NCBI RefSeq assembly: GCF_002902665.1
Contig: NZ_PPRM01000027.1
Coordinates: 1 to 33,025 of the forward strand
DNA: 33,025 nt
Origin: Macrococcoides caseolyticum
Lineage (GTDB): Bacteria > Bacillota > Bacilli > Staphylococcales > Staphylococcaceae
Reading direction: 5' to 3'
Part shown: positions 22,683 through 31,557 of the stretch, piece by piece
Layout: every line of letters begins with the position of its first letter
Position numbering within the stretch: the stretch's first letter is position 1
Notes under the pieces: generated by a model
Told to the model about the DNA's origin: nothing
Databases searched by the model: none
The model's input: the letters and a program-made list of their open reading frames with translations, nothing else
Position numbers and translations under genes: made by a program

Positions 22683-23240
22683 TTATTCGGCGCTATCTAC
22701 AGTCATGCCCAGTACATTTTTGAAATGCTCTAATGCATATCTGTGCCCAGTCGCATTGAACGATGCAACTGCACGTTCGTCAACGTACATTTCATAACCT
22801 AAGTTATAACCGTCGATTGCAGTATGTAATACACAAATATCTGTACATACGCCAGCAAGCTCAATATTGTTAATATGGCGTTCAGTCAGCAGCTGATGTA
22901 AAGGTGTGCCACTGAATGCACTATAACGACGTTTATCTAACCAATAGACATTATCCTTCTCTTTATCTTTATGATATAACCCATCAAGCTTTCCATATAG
23001 CTTTCTGCCATCGGTCCCTTCTATATTATGCGGCGGGAAGAGTTTCGATTCAGGGTGATGTGTATCATTTTCAAAATGTAAATCCATCAGCACATATACC
23101 GGTTTTCCGGCATCGATATATTGTTCCCACTTGGATACAAGTGCTGATTCTAAAGCAATTGCTGGCTTACCACATGTCAATTTACCATCAAGCGCAACGA
23201 AATCATATGAATAATCTACAATAATTAAAGCATCCTTCAA
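22683..23240 (-). CDS. pncA: Nicotinamidase
   Basis: Isochorismatase-like hydrolase of 185 residues that deaminates nicotinamide to nicotinate, feeding pncB. The triad is Asp9 (IIVDYSYDF), Lys103 (LDKRRYSAF) and Cys136 (GVCTDICVLHTA); the metal site is in MDLHFENDTHH. It matches remembered S. aureus PncA closely (TCGKP, HPESKLFPPHNI, HTAI.YNLGY). The start is a TTG at 23240, seven bases after AAGGAG, giving MKDALIIVDYSYDF; the GTG at 23249 abuts the ribosome site. It is monocistronic. Confidence 0.94.
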   Translation of the reverse strand: MKDALIIVDYSYDFVALDGKLTCGKPAIALESALVSKWEQYIDAGKPVYVLMDLHFENDTHHPESKLFPPHNIEGTDGRKLYGKLDGLYHKDKEKDNVYWLDKRRYSAFSGTPLHQLLTERHINNIELAGVCTDICVLHTAIDGYNLGYEMYVDERAVASFNATGHRYALEHFKNVLGMTVDSAE

Positions 23241-23318
23241 AACAATCACTCCTTAACATAATTTACGTAAAACGGGTATACTCAACATTATAATATAAAA
23301 GAGATGCAGGTGGAATTA

Positions 23319-24452
23319 TTGAAAAAAGTAAACGTGTTACATTATGGCGCAAAAGGTAAAAATATTATCTTTGATACGATAGGATTTCAGCGCGCGCTTA
23401 ATATTGCAAAGCAACAACCCGTAAAAATATATGTCCCAGAAGGTAAGTATTATATATCTAAAGAGCTTGTCATTTATAAACATACGCACTTACAACTGCA
23501 TAAAGATGCAGAAATTATGAGGATGAGCCCGTTTGCACTTCTTAAAAACGGCAATAAAGGTGATCAGTATAAAGGATATGAAGGAAACGGATTTATTACG
23601 ATAGAAGGTGGGACGTTTAATCAGAACGGCCACGTGCTGAACTTTAACAACACGATTATGTCGCTTGGACATGCACGAGAAATAACCATTAAGGACGTTA
23701 CGTTCAAAAATGTCGTCCAAGGACATGCAATAGATGCGTGCGGTCTTGACGGATTTAAAGTAACAGAATGTAAGTTTCTTGGATTCCGTGATGACAGTGG
23801 GGAACGAGCATTTAGTGAAGCGATACAAATTGACTTGCAGCTGAAAGACTCGTTTCCGAAGTTTGGTGCATACGATGCAACGCCGACGAAAAATGTTATT
23901 ATTGAAAACTGCTATTTCGGAAACTCTGGAGACCCGTTAATGAAACCGTGGAACCGTGCGATTGGCTCACACGCGAGTCATCATGATGTATTCTATGAGA
24001 ATATAACAGTGCGAAATAATACATTCGAAGGAATGGGCGACTATGCACTGACATTCCTGAAATCAAAAGTACTGCATATTCATGACAACGAATTTATCGA
24101 CTGTGCAGGCGGCATTCGATACCGTTCTACAAAAAGCGGTAAGTATACGACGGACTTATCCGGCAACGTGCATAAAGGAGCAGCGGGAGAGCTTACAGTT
24201 ATTAGACGAAACACATTCAAAGGTATTCAAGCCAAACATGCAATACTCTTCCAGAGCTATGAAGGAACGAAAAATAGAGATATATACATCGTTGATAACG
24301 ACTTTGAAGGAGAATCATGTTCCGTTAAGATAGGACACGCATCTCACGTTGTCTGTGCACAGAATAAAAACTTGAAAAATATTAAAAAAGAAGAGGTGGA
24401 TGACTTCTTTGATGTGATTGAGGTTGCAACGGAAAATATAGGGGAGAAGTAA
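23319..24452 (+). CDS. Right-handed parallel beta-helix protein (pectate-lyase-like)
   Basis: About 377 residues with the repeating strand-turn pattern of a right-handed parallel beta-helix. The N-terminus NVLHYGAKGKNIIFDTIGFQRAL is the classic cap of the pectate lyase 3/GH28 superfamily; coils follow, such as ITIEGGTFNQNG, ITIKDVTFKNV, VIIENCYFGNS, ITVRNNTFEGM and LHIHDNEFIDC. There is no signal peptide, so it may act inside the cell or be released by another route. Catalytic residues of a particular lyase or hydrolase cannot be assigned. TTG 23319 (after AGGTGG) is my preferred start; ATG 23304 is the alternative. TATAAT near 23288 may be the -10. It ends before the large palindrome at 24477. 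Confidence 0.85.
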   Translation: MKKVNVLHYGAKGKNIIFDTIGFQRALNIAKQQPVKIYVPEGKYYISKELVIYKHTHLQLHKDAEIMRMSPFALLKNGNKGDQYKGYEGNGFITIEGGTFNQNGHVLNFNNTIMSLGHAREITIKDVTFKNVVQGHAIDACGLDGFKVTECKFLGFRDDSGERAFSEAIQIDLQLKDSFPKFGAYDATPTKNVIIENCYFGNSGDPLMKPWNRAIGSHASHHDVFYENITVRNNTFEGMGDYALTFLKSKVLHIHDNEFIDCAGGIRYRSTKSGKYTTDLSGNVHKGAAGELTVIRRNTFKGIQAKHAILFQSYEGTKNRDIYIVDNDFEGESCSVKIGHASHVVCAQNKNLKNIKKEEVDDFFDVIEVATENIGEK

Positions 24453-24476
24453 GTCGTGAGACGAGCGGTTAAACAC

Positions 24477-24538
24477 TAGAGAACAATAAAAAGATAGCGA
24501 GAAACAATTGTTTCTCGCTATCTTTTTATTGTTCTCTA
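24477..24538. terminator. 62-bp perfect palindrome, bidirectional terminator
   Basis: The 31-base arms (from TAGAGAACAATAAAAAGATA to its exact complement ending TTATTGTTCTCTA) match without a mismatch or spacer. Internal T-rich stretches sit on both sides. It lies between the convergent beta-helix and nos genes, and its right end contains the nos stop codon (24536-24538). Confidence 0.85.
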
Positions 24539-25582
24539 CGTACTGAAAGGACATTTGCCGACCTTTTTCTTGTAATAGAAATTCGGGTTGTTGTATATAT
24601 TCTTATAACCCTTATGGAAGTTGTGCACGATTGATGGTGAGATCGGTGGTATGAGCCATGTCCAGTCTCCTGTTACACTTCTGCCTTCGTCCGCTTCATT
24701 TTGTTCGAAGCGCGCGAATTGTCTACTTGCGGTATAGTGATCCACAATTGAGACACCGTGCTGTTTGAATGAGTGATATACCGCATAGTTCATCTCTACA
24801 ACGGTTCTGTCTCTCCAGTAACTTGTTGTTGTCGTCGTATCGAATCCGAATGCTTCTGCGATTTCTTTCATCTTATCATAACGGTAGTCATCGAGGAAGT
24901 TCCTGCTTGCGATTTCGCTTTCCATATACCAACCATTAAATGGAACTAGCGGGTATGTGATTCCGCCAATTTTTAAGTCCATACTTGAAATAATCGGTAC
25001 CGCATACCATGCGAGATTTAATTGATTGAATGCTTCGTGTTCCGGGTGTGTGATAGTAACTTCTTTAATGATGTCCGGGTTGATTTCATATGTCTTAAAT
25101 GTGCCATCAATCGAATACAGAAGAGGTAAGAACTTACCGAAATTTGTATACCCTGTATGTTCGATGAGTGCTTTCGTCTCACGCACAATCGGGTCATCAC
25201 TATAACGGATGAGCTGGTCGTTATAGAGGTTTATGCGCTGTTTATTTGCATCAGCAAATATTGTAATTGTCGGTATGATCATTCCATCGTTCGTTGCGCT
25301 ATCAATATGATGTTCGATTGCTTCGATAAATGCTGCTTCACTTTCAATATGTCTGTTATCTATAACTTTCAACTTATCCCAGAATAGTCTGCCGATACAG
25401 CGATTGCTGTTACGCCATGCAACACGTGCGCCGTATTCCAGTTCTTCAGATGTATGTGTATATGTACCTGTTTCCTCTATTTCTCTTTCTACGTCTTTAA
25501 TACGTGCTTTCATTAATTGTTCGCTGAAGCACTGTTCTTTATAGAATTGTGTTATGAAAGCTTTTGCTTCATTGATGACCAT
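24536..25582 (-). CDS. nos: Nitric oxide synthase, oxygenase-only (bacterial NOS)
   Basis: 348-residue heme enzyme making nitric oxide from arginine. The heme-ligating cysteine is Cys62 in WRNSNRCIGRLFW; the arginine-binding segment is PFNGWYMESEIASRNF, and the pterin/dimer region is near the C-terminus (TGDWTWLIPPISPS). Like other bacterial NOS it has no reductase domain and must borrow electrons from cellular flavoproteins. ATG 25582 follows the MFS stop codon by one base and is preceded by GAGGGA; the upstream in-frame ATG at 25594 would overlap the MFS gene by 11 bases. Cotranscribed with the MFS gene. Its stop codon lies in the terminator palindrome. Confidence 0.96.
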   Translation of the reverse strand: MVINEAKAFITQFYKEQCFSEQLMKARIKDVEREIEETGTYTHTSEELEYGARVAWRNSNRCIGRLFWDKLKVIDNRHIESEAAFIEAIEHHIDSATNDGMIIPTITIFADANKQRINLYNDQLIRYSDDPIVRETKALIEHTGYTNFGKFLPLLYSIDGTFKTYEINPDIIKEVTITHPEHEAFNQLNLAWYAVPIISSMDLKIGGITYPLVPFNGWYMESEIASRNFLDDYRYDKMKEIAEAFGFDTTTTTSYWRDRTVVEMNYAVYHSFKQHGVSIVDHYTASRQFARFEQNEADEGRSVTGDWTWLIPPISPSIVHNFHKGYKNIYNNPNFYYKKKVGKCPFST

Positions 25583-25583
25583 G

Positions 25584-26750
25584 TCATCCCTCATTTCTAA
25601 TTGTCAGTCGTTTTCTGTAATCGTAAATTGTAGCCATACTGATGAGTAAGAGTATGACAGCAATAAAGCTGAAAAATTGTGTGTTATGCGAGAACTGAAT
25701 CGTCATCCCACCGATGATCGGTCCTGTAATACTACCGATACTGAATATGAGACCACACATTAAATTTCCTGCTGGCAGTAATACTTTCGGTGTAATTTCT
25801 GTCATCAATGTCACGCCTAGTGAATAAAGTGACCCGATAAAGATTCCGGCGATGAAGAAAAGCGTAAGTAATACATAACCATTACTTGTAAAGAATTGAC
25901 ATAATATAAAGATACACGCACCGACAAATGTCACGATGGATAACAACACATTACGATTAACCTTATCTGAAATCATGCCGAGTGGTACCTGGAACAGAAT
26001 CGCACCTAGACTGTATGCAGGGATGATTAAGATGATTAAGTTTACATCGACGCCATTTTTCATAGCGAAGACCGGGAAATTGCTGTTTAAACATGCTTCC
26101 AGCACACCATACATCATAGGAAATAAGAATGCGACCCAGCTCGTCTTCATCACCTTGCCAAAGTTTGCAGTTGTGTTTTTAAGTGAAATGTTCGATGTCT
26201 GAACTTCAGGATACTGGTTTTTCAGTAATAGTATTAAACTGCAGGCGCATAGTGTGAGTATACTGCTTGCTACAAAAGGCAGTGCTTCGTGTATATCATA
26301 TAGTTTAGATAATAACGGTCCGACCATAAAGCCAGCTGAAAAACTTAATCCGTAGATTGAAATAATACGACCGAGTTTATGTCTCGGTGTTGATTCTGTA
26401 AGCCATGATTGTGTCGAGAAGTGCAGCATATTATCTCCAACCCCGACGAGCAATCGTAATATGAACCAGATTGTCATATTCTCAAGTATCGGAAATAATC
26501 CGAGTGATAAGAAGATGATAGCTCCGCCTATAATAATAAGGTTCTTATAGCCGAACTTCCTAAGTAATCCTTCTAAGAATAATGATGCTAAAAAGACTCC
26601 GATGTATATGGAAGAAGCGTGAAGTCCGTTGACGAATGTCGATACATTATCGTGTTCGAAGATAATCGCGATGAGCGGCAACAGCATCCCTTGAGTCATT
26701 CCGGAAATTGATACGATGATAGATAAAATGATGAAATTTTTCTTGAACAT
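25584..26750 (-). CDS. Major facilitator superfamily transporter
   Basis: 388 residues with about 12 hydrophobic segments, no signal peptide, and a central loop near 185-205 dividing two six-helix halves. MFS loop features are visible: GRIISIYGLSFSAGFMVGPLL around helix 5 and GMISDKVNRNVLL between helices 8 and 9 (equivalent of the GxxxDRxGRR loop). The YfkF-like drug-efflux subgroup is plausible, but the substrate is unknown. AAGGAGG precedes ATG 26750. It is immediately upstream of nos, one base apart, so they are cotranscribed; a link to NO, nitrite or a NOS substrate is speculative. Divergent from pncB. Confidence 0.9.
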   Translation of the reverse strand: MFKKNFIILSIIVSISGMTQGMLLPLIAIIFEHDNVSTFVNGLHASSIYIGVFLASLFLEGLLRKFGYKNLIIIGGAIIFLSLGLFPILENMTIWFILRLLVGVGDNMLHFSTQSWLTESTPRHKLGRIISIYGLSFSAGFMVGPLLSKLYDIHEALPFVASSILTLCACSLILLLKNQYPEVQTSNISLKNTTANFGKVMKTSWVAFLFPMMYGVLEACLNSNFPVFAMKNGVDVNLIILIIPAYSLGAILFQVPLGMISDKVNRNVLLSIVTFVGACIFILCQFFTSNGYVLLTLFFIAGIFIGSLYSLGVTLMTEITPKVLLPAGNLMCGLIFSIGSITGPIIGGMTIQFSHNTQFFSFIAVILLLISMATIYDYRKRLTIRNEG

Positions 26751-26856
26751 ATGATGCCTCCTTACATTAATTGTAACAGAATGTTAAAGCGATGCCTAAA
26801 TGAATTCACTATGGTAATATGAAATTAATATGAGCTTTTGAATAGGGGAGAAGAGG

Positions 26857-28314
26857 ATGTACAAGTACGAAGATGATAGCTTGATGTTACACACAGATCT
26901 ATATCAGATTAATATGGGAGAAACGTACTGGAATGATGGTATTCATGAGCAGAATGCAGTATTTGATGTCTATTTTCGTAGCATGCCGTTTGATAATGGA
27001 TATGCAGTGTTTGCAGGTCTTGAACGCGTGATAGAGTATGTGAAAGGCTTCAAGTTCTCAGAAACAGATATCGCATATCTGAAGACTCTCGGCTACAAAG
27101 AGGACTATTTATCTTATTTGAAGGATTTGAAGTTTACAGGTAACCTCCGTGCGATGCAAGAAGGAGAAGTATGTTTTAACAATGAACCGTTATTACGAAT
27201 AGAAGCACCTTTAATTCAGGCGCAGCTACTTGAAACAGCGATATTGAACATCGTCAACTTCCAGGTACTGATTGCTACGAAGGCGAGTCGTATTAAACAA
27301 GTCGTTGGCGATGAAATCGTCATGGAGTTCGGGACACGTCGTGCCCAGGAATTAGATGCAGCAATCTGGGGGACGCGCGCAGCCTATATCGCAGGATTTG
27401 ATTCAACAAGTAACGTGCGTGCGGGCAAATTGTTCGGTATTCCTGTTGCAGGCACACATGCGCATGCGATGGTTCAAGCTTATGATGATGAGTATGTGGC
27501 GTTTAAAAAATATGCAGAACGTCATAAGAACTGTGTGTTCCTGGTAGACACTTTCCATACGTTAAAGTCAGGTGTGCCAAATGCCATTCGTGTTGCCAAG
27601 GAATTAGGCGATAAGATTAATTTCGTCGGAATCCGACTTGATTCAGGAGACTTAGCCTATCTTTCAAAAGAAGCACGTCGCATGCTTGATGAAGCAGGTT
27701 TTTCTGATGCTAAAATATTTGCATCTAATGATTTAGATGAAGAAACGATTATTGCACTTAAGCAGCAAGGGGCTAAGATTACAGCTTGGGGTATCGGTAC
27801 GAAACTGATTACAGCATTCGACCAGCCTGCACTTGGTGCAGTATACAAGCTTGTTGCAATAGAGAATAAAGCGGGCCAATTAGAAGATCGTATCAAAATT
27901 TCGAATAATGCAGAAAAAGTGACAACTCCTGGTAAGAAGAAAGTATATCGTATTATCAACAATCAGACAAATAAGTCTGAAGGAGACTATATTACGCTGG
28001 ACTTTGAAGATCCTTCTAAAGAGAAACCATTAAAGATGTTTCATCCGATTCATACATATAAGCAAAAGTGGATCAATGATTTTACTGCGAGAGACTTGCA
28101 TCAGGACATCTTTGTAGGTGGAAGACTTGTATATGAAGTGCCGTCACTGGAAGTCTCACGTAAGTATTTACAGGATAATTTGAATCTCCTATGGGAAGAG
28201 ACGATTCGTTATTTGAATCCTGAAGAGTATCCAGTAGATCTGAGCTTATTATGCTGGGAGAATAAAAATCAGGAAATTTATGAAGTTTCCAATAAGGTGA
28301 AAGAAGTGAAATAG
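26857..28314 (+). CDS. pncB: Nicotinate phosphoribosyltransferase
   Basis: 485-residue type II phosphoribosyltransferase joining nicotinate and PRPP to nicotinate mononucleotide, the second step of NAD salvage. Typical blocks: LHTDLYQINMGETYWNDG at the N-terminus, EFGTRRAQELDAAIWGTRAA (substrate site), GIPVAGTHAHAMVQAY with the active-site histidine region (201-203), and VGIRLDSGDLAYLSKEAR (PRPP-binding). GGGGAGAAGAGG precedes the ATG. Its stop codon is directly followed by the nadE ATG, so the two genes are translationally coupled. Divergent from the MFS-nos operon. Confidence 0.95.
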   Translation: MYKYEDDSLMLHTDLYQINMGETYWNDGIHEQNAVFDVYFRSMPFDNGYAVFAGLERVIEYVKGFKFSETDIAYLKTLGYKEDYLSYLKDLKFTGNLRAMQEGEVCFNNEPLLRIEAPLIQAQLLETAILNIVNFQVLIATKASRIKQVVGDEIVMEFGTRRAQELDAAIWGTRAAYIAGFDSTSNVRAGKLFGIPVAGTHAHAMVQAYDDEYVAFKKYAERHKNCVFLVDTFHTLKSGVPNAIRVAKELGDKINFVGIRLDSGDLAYLSKEARRMLDEAGFSDAKIFASNDLDEETIIALKQQGAKITAWGIGTKLITAFDQPALGAVYKLVAIENKAGQLEDRIKISNNAEKVTTPGKKKVYRIINNQTNKSEGDYITLDFEDPSKEKPLKMFHPIHTYKQKWINDFTARDLHQDIFVGGRLVYEVPSLEVSRKYLQDNLNLLWEETIRYLNPEEYPVDLSLLCWENKNQEIYEVSNKVKEVK

Positions 28315-29133
28315 ATGCTCCAACAACAAATTATTGAAATGTTAAAGACAAAGCCATCCATTGATACTGCAGAAGAAACACGTGAAATCATTGACTTTAT
28401 CAAGTCATATGTTCAGCAATATCCATTTATAAAATCACTTGTGCTCGGAATTTCAGGAGGACAGGATTCAACACTTTGCGGTAAGCTTTGCCAGATGGCA
28501 GTGGACGAACTTAAGTCAGAGCGCGATATCGAATTTATTGCAGTGCGATTACCATACGGGGTTCAAAAAGACGAGCGGGATTGCGAAGACGCAATAGCTT
28601 TTATACAACCTGACAAAGTAATTACGATTAATATTAAAAAAGCTGTAGATGCTAGTATTGAGACATTGAAAAGAGCAGAGATTACGCTAACAGATTTCCA
28701 AAAAGGTAATGAAAAAGCGCGTGAACGTATGAAGGCGCAGTACTCTATTGCTGCTGCAACAGAAGGCATTGTTATCGGAACAGATCATGCGGCAGAAAGT
28801 ATCACAGGGTTCTACACGAAATTTGGAGATGGCGGAGCCGACATATTCCCCCTTGCCGGCTTGAATAAGCGTCAAGGTAAAGCTATCCTGAAGTATTTAG
28901 GGTGTCCAGCGCATCTATATGAAAAAGCTCCGACAGCTGACCTGGAAGAAGATAAACCACAATTGCCTGACGAAGTCGCACTTGGTGTAACTTATGAAGC
29001 AATCGATGACTACCTTGAAGGTAAGACAGTGGATGCCGAGTCTCGAGAAAAGATAGAAAGTCATTATATAAAAACGCAGCATAAGCGTATGCTTCCGATC
29101 ACTCGCTATTCAATCGAGGAACTCATTAAATAA
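28315..29133 (+). CDS. nadE: NAD synthetase, ammonia-dependent
   Basis: 272-residue NH3-dependent NAD+ synthetase that amidates nicotinate adenine dinucleotide, the last step of NAD production. The ATP-pyrophosphatase P-loop [10 protein letters not shown] is at about 44-53; [19 protein letters not shown] and [16 protein letters not shown] are family signatures. There is no N-terminal glutaminase domain, so ammonia is used directly. It begins on the base after the pncB stop. The intermediate step (nadD) is not in the window. Confidence 0.96.
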   Translation: MLQQQIIEMLKTKPSIDTAEETREIIDFIKSYVQQYPFIKSLVLGISGGQDSTLCGKLCQMAVDELKSERDIEFIAVRLPYGVQKDERDCEDAIAFIQPDKVITINIKKAVDASIETLKRAEITLTDFQKGNEKARERMKAQYSIAAATEGIVIGTDHAAESITGFYTKFGDGGADIFPLAGLNKRQGKAILKYLGCPAHLYEKAPTADLEEDKPQLPDEVALGVTYEAIDDYLEGKTVDAESREKIESHYIKTQHKRMLPITRYSIEELIK

Positions 29134-29140
29134 ATTACCA

Positions 29141-29169
29141 TTGCAAACCCTTATCTTCAGTAGTAGAAT
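29141..29169 (+). promoter_or_regulatory. Promoter of the UPF0316 gene
   Basis: TTGCAA (29141-29146) and TAGAAT (29164-29169) are separated by exactly 17 bases, 31 bases before the GTG at 29201. It starts eight bases after the nadE stop. Confidence 0.55.
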
Positions 29170-29200
29170 TTAAGAATGATTTTTTATAGGGGGGATTACA

Positions 29201-29767
29201 GTGCCGGCAATAGATAACCCATGGATTACCGTGTTATTAATATTTGTTATCAATATTTTTTATGTGTCGTTCTTGACGATGCGTATGATTCTGACACTCA
29301 AAGGTTATAGATATCTCGCAGCCTTTGTTTCAGTATTAGAAGTACTTGTCTATATCGTAGGATTAGGTATGGTAATGAATGGTCTGGATAAGATAGAAAA
29401 TATCATCGCTTATGCATTAGGATTTGGTGCAGGGATTATTGTAGGGATGAAGATTGAGGAAATGATTGCACTAGGCTACATCGTTATCAATGTGACGACA
29501 GCTGAATATGATAAGGAAATTCCAAAAACTTTACGTGACTTGGGTTACGGTGTAACGCACTATGCTGCGCATGGCCGTGACGGGGATCGTCTTGTAATGC
29601 AGATTTTAACCCCACGTCGTTTTGAACTTAAGTTAATGGACACAGTCAAGCAACTTGATCCGAAAGCATTTATCATTGCATATGAGCCTAAGAATATTCA
29701 TGGTGGATTCTGGGTTAAAGGTGTGCGCAGTAAAAAGTTAAAGGCGTATGATACAGATGAAATTTGA
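29201..29767 (+). CDS. UPF0316/DUF2179 membrane protein (YebE-like)
   Basis: 188 residues: three hydrophobic segments at the N-terminus (about 8-26, 38-58 and 65-84), with [14 protein letters not shown] near the end of the third, then a cytoplasmic DUF2179 domain ([33 protein letters not shown]-like [11 protein letters not shown], and [19 protein letters not shown]). This matches the UPF0316 family of small Firmicute membrane proteins with no established function. The start is a GTG preceded by AGGGGGGA. It overlaps the following NETI gene by 11 bases, implying an operon. Confidence 0.9.
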   Translation: MPAIDNPWITVLLIFVINIFYVSFLTMRMILTLKGYRYLAAFVSVLEVLVYIVGLGMVMNGLDKIENIIAYALGFGAGIIVGMKIEEMIALGYIVINVTTAEYDKEIPKTLRDLGYGVTHYAAHGRDGDRLVMQILTPRRFELKLMDTVKQLDPKAFIIAYEPKNIHGGFWVKGVRSKKLKAYDTDEI

Positions 29768-29930
29768 AGTGAATGACAATGAAACAATTGCGCAATGTTT
29801 AGAACGTATGAAGCAAGCAGGTTATGCACCGGTAAAAAGATTTCAAAAACCAGTTTTTCGTGAAAACGAAAAGGGTGAAATAGAAGTATATAAAGAACAG
29901 ATTATTTTCACGGGTAAAAAGATTCAATAA
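29757..29930 (+). CDS. NETI-motif small protein, 57 residues
   Basis: Small cytosolic protein with the eponymous NDNETI motif near the N-terminus ([18 protein letters not shown]) followed by a helix and the block [13 protein letters not shown]. Members of this family occur across Staphylococcaceae and Bacillaceae without known function. ATG 29757 lies inside the end of the upstream UPF0316 gene; the alternative ATG 29748 is three codons earlier. Conserved pairing with UPF0316 genes suggests a shared role, but that is inference. A strong terminator follows. Confidence 0.85.
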   Translation: MKFEVNDNETIAQCLERMKQAGYAPVKRFQKPVFRENEKGEIEVYKEQIIFTGKKIQ

Positions 29931-29932
29931 TG

Positions 29933-29959
29933 AAAACGGCCGTTCGGGGCCGTTTTTTT
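29933..29959 (+). terminator. Terminator after the NETI gene
   Basis: AAAACGGCC and GGCCGTTTT flank a six-base loop, followed by further T. It begins two bases after the gene's stop codon. Confidence 0.9.
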
Positions 29960-30013
29960 AATGGGAATTTTATCTCATCGAAATATCTGTTAAAATAGAA
30001 AGTGTAGCATAAA

Positions 30014-30057
30014 ATACACGAACTTTATAAATGAATAAATAAAAAATGTACGGAATT
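30014..30057. promoter_or_regulatory. Candidate PurR box pair upstream of purB
   Basis: ATACACGAACTTT (30014-30026) matches the PurBox consensus AWWWCCGAACWWT at 11 of 13 positions, and AATGTACGGAATT (30045-30057) matches its reverse complement at 12 of 13. The boxes are inverted relative to each other and 18 bases apart, close to the arrangement known for Bacillus PurR. The second box overlaps the -35 region of the purB promoter. Confidence 0.5.
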
Positions 30058-30075
30058 TTAAAAGTTTGTTATACT
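30047..30075 (+). promoter_or_regulatory. Extended -10 promoter of purB
   Basis: TATACT at 30070-30075 is preceded by TG with one base between, an extended -10 element. TGTACG at 30047-30052 is a weak -35 at 17 bases. The purB ATG is 34 bases downstream. Confidence 0.6.
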
Positions 30076-30109
30076 GATTAAGATAAAACATTTACGGAGG
30101 AATCTATTC

Positions 30110-31405
30110 ATGATTGAACGTTATTCAAGAGAAGAGATGTCGAACATCTGGACGGAACAAAACAGATTTGAGGCTTGGTTAGAAGTTGAGATACTTGCAA
30201 GTGAAGCTTGGGCAGAGTTAGGATATATCCCTAAAGAAGATGTGAAGTTAATCCGTCAGAATGCTCGTGTTGATGTTGAACGCGCGAAAGAAATTGAGAG
30301 GGAAACACGTCATGACGTTGTTGCTTTTACACGTCAAGTATCCGAAACATTAGGAGAAGAGAAGAAATGGGTACACTACGGTTTAACGAGTACAGATGTA
30401 GTGGATACAGCGTTAAGCTATGTGATTAAACAAGCGAATGACATTATCGAGAAAGATCTTGAAAGGTTCATCGAAGTATTAAAACAAAAGGCATTAAAGC
30501 ATAAAACAACACTCATGATGGGTAGAACGCACGGTGTGCATGCTGAACCGACAACATTCGGTTTAAAGATGGCACTATGGTATATGGAAATGCAGCGCAA
30601 CTTAAAGCGTTTCAAAGAAGTGCGTAAAGAAATCGAAGTTGGTAAGATGAGTGGCGCGGTAGGTACGTTTGCAAATATTCCGCCTGAAATTGAAAGCTAC
30701 GTTTGTGAGAAATTAGGGTTAGGGTATGCTGAAATTTCAACTCAAACGCTGCAACGTGACCGTCATGCTTACTACATTGCTACATTAAGCTTAATTGCGA
30801 CATCAATTGAGAAGTTTGCAGTAGAAGTACGTGGTCTTCAAAAGACTGAAACACGTGAAGTTGAAGAAGCATTTGCTAAAGGTCAAAAAGGATCTTCTGC
30901 AATGCCGCATAAGCGTAATCCAATCGGTTCAGAGAATGTTACAGGTATCGCACGTGTTATTCGTGGCTATTTAACAACAGCTTACGAAAACGTACCATTA
31001 TGGCATGAGCGTGATATTTCACATTCATCTGCTGAACGTATTATGTTACCGGACGTAACGATTGCGTTAGACTATATGTTAAATCGTTTCACAAACATCA
31101 TCGATAACTTAACAGTTTATGAAGATAATATGAAAGCAAATATGGAGAAGACATTCGGCTTAATCTACTCGCAACGTGTCATGCTTACGTTAATCGATAA
31201 AGGTATGGTTCGTGAAGAAGCATATGATACTGTTCAACCGAAAGCGATGGAATCGTGGGCAACGAAGACGCCATTCCGTGAGTTGGTTGAACAAGATAGC
31301 AAGATTACTGACCTGTTATCTAAAGAAGAACTTGATGAGTGTTTCAACGAGAAACACCATTTAAATCAGATTGATACATTGTTCCGCCGTGCTGGATTAG
31401 AATAA
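30110..31405 (+). CDS. purB: Adenylosuccinate lyase
   Basis: 431-residue fumarase/aspartase-superfamily enzyme acting twice in purine synthesis: it splits SAICAR to AICAR and adenylosuccinate to AMP, releasing fumarate each time. The superfamily signature [11 protein letters not shown] is at 261-271 (mobile catalytic loop), and [13 protein letters not shown] (His141) and the [14 protein letters not shown] block are typical. ACGGAGG precedes the ATG. It is monocistronic here, with a candidate PurR box pair upstream and a terminator at 31416-31448. The adjoining integrated element leaves the coding sequence complete. Confidence 0.96.
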   Translation: MIERYSREEMSNIWTEQNRFEAWLEVEILASEAWAELGYIPKEDVKLIRQNARVDVERAKEIERETRHDVVAFTRQVSETLGEEKKWVHYGLTSTDVVDTALSYVIKQANDIIEKDLERFIEVLKQKALKHKTTLMMGRTHGVHAEPTTFGLKMALWYMEMQRNLKRFKEVRKEIEVGKMSGAVGTFANIPPEIESYVCEKLGLGYAEISTQTLQRDRHAYYIATLSLIATSIEKFAVEVRGLQKTETREVEEAFAKGQKGSSAMPHKRNPIGSENVTGIARVIRGYLTTAYENVPLWHERDISHSSAERIMLPDVTIALDYMLNRFTNIIDNLTVYEDNMKANMEKTFGLIYSQRVMLTLIDKGMVREEAYDTVQPKAMESWATKTPFRELVEQDSKITDLLSKEELDECFNEKHHLNQIDTLFRRAGLE

Positions 31406-31415
31406 CAAAATGCTT

Positions 31416-31448
31416 AAACCCTTATAAACACTATGTTTGTGAGGGTTT
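31416..31448 (+). terminator. Hairpin terminator of purB
   Basis: AAACCCTTATAAACA and TGTTTGTGAGGGTTT pair over 15 bases (two G-T pairs) around a three-base loop. Beyond it comes CTGTGTGTCTTT rather than a clean T-run, perhaps because the junction of the integrated element lies here. Confidence 0.75.
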
Positions 31449-31467
31449 CTGTGTGTCTTTAGAATGA

Positions 31468-31488
31468 AAAAAGGACAGAAAAAGGACA
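31468..31488. repeat. Tandem AAAAAGGACA repeats near the att junction
   Basis: Two AAAAAGGACA copies (31468-31477 and 31479-31488), one base apart, lie between purB and the integrase. Short direct repeats here could be integrase arm-binding sites; that is inferred from position only. Confidence 0.5.
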
Positions 31489-31530
31489 CAATCTGAAAAA
31501 AGTAGTAAAATGCAGTAATTTAAAATAAAA

Positions 31531-31557
31531 AAATGAGCCTATATTTTAGACTCATTT
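31531..31557 (-). terminator. Terminator of the integrase gene
   Basis: AAATGAG-x-CTA and TAG-x-CTCATTT (one mismatch), followed on the minus strand by a run of T. One arm overlaps the integrase stop codon. Confidence 0.75.
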
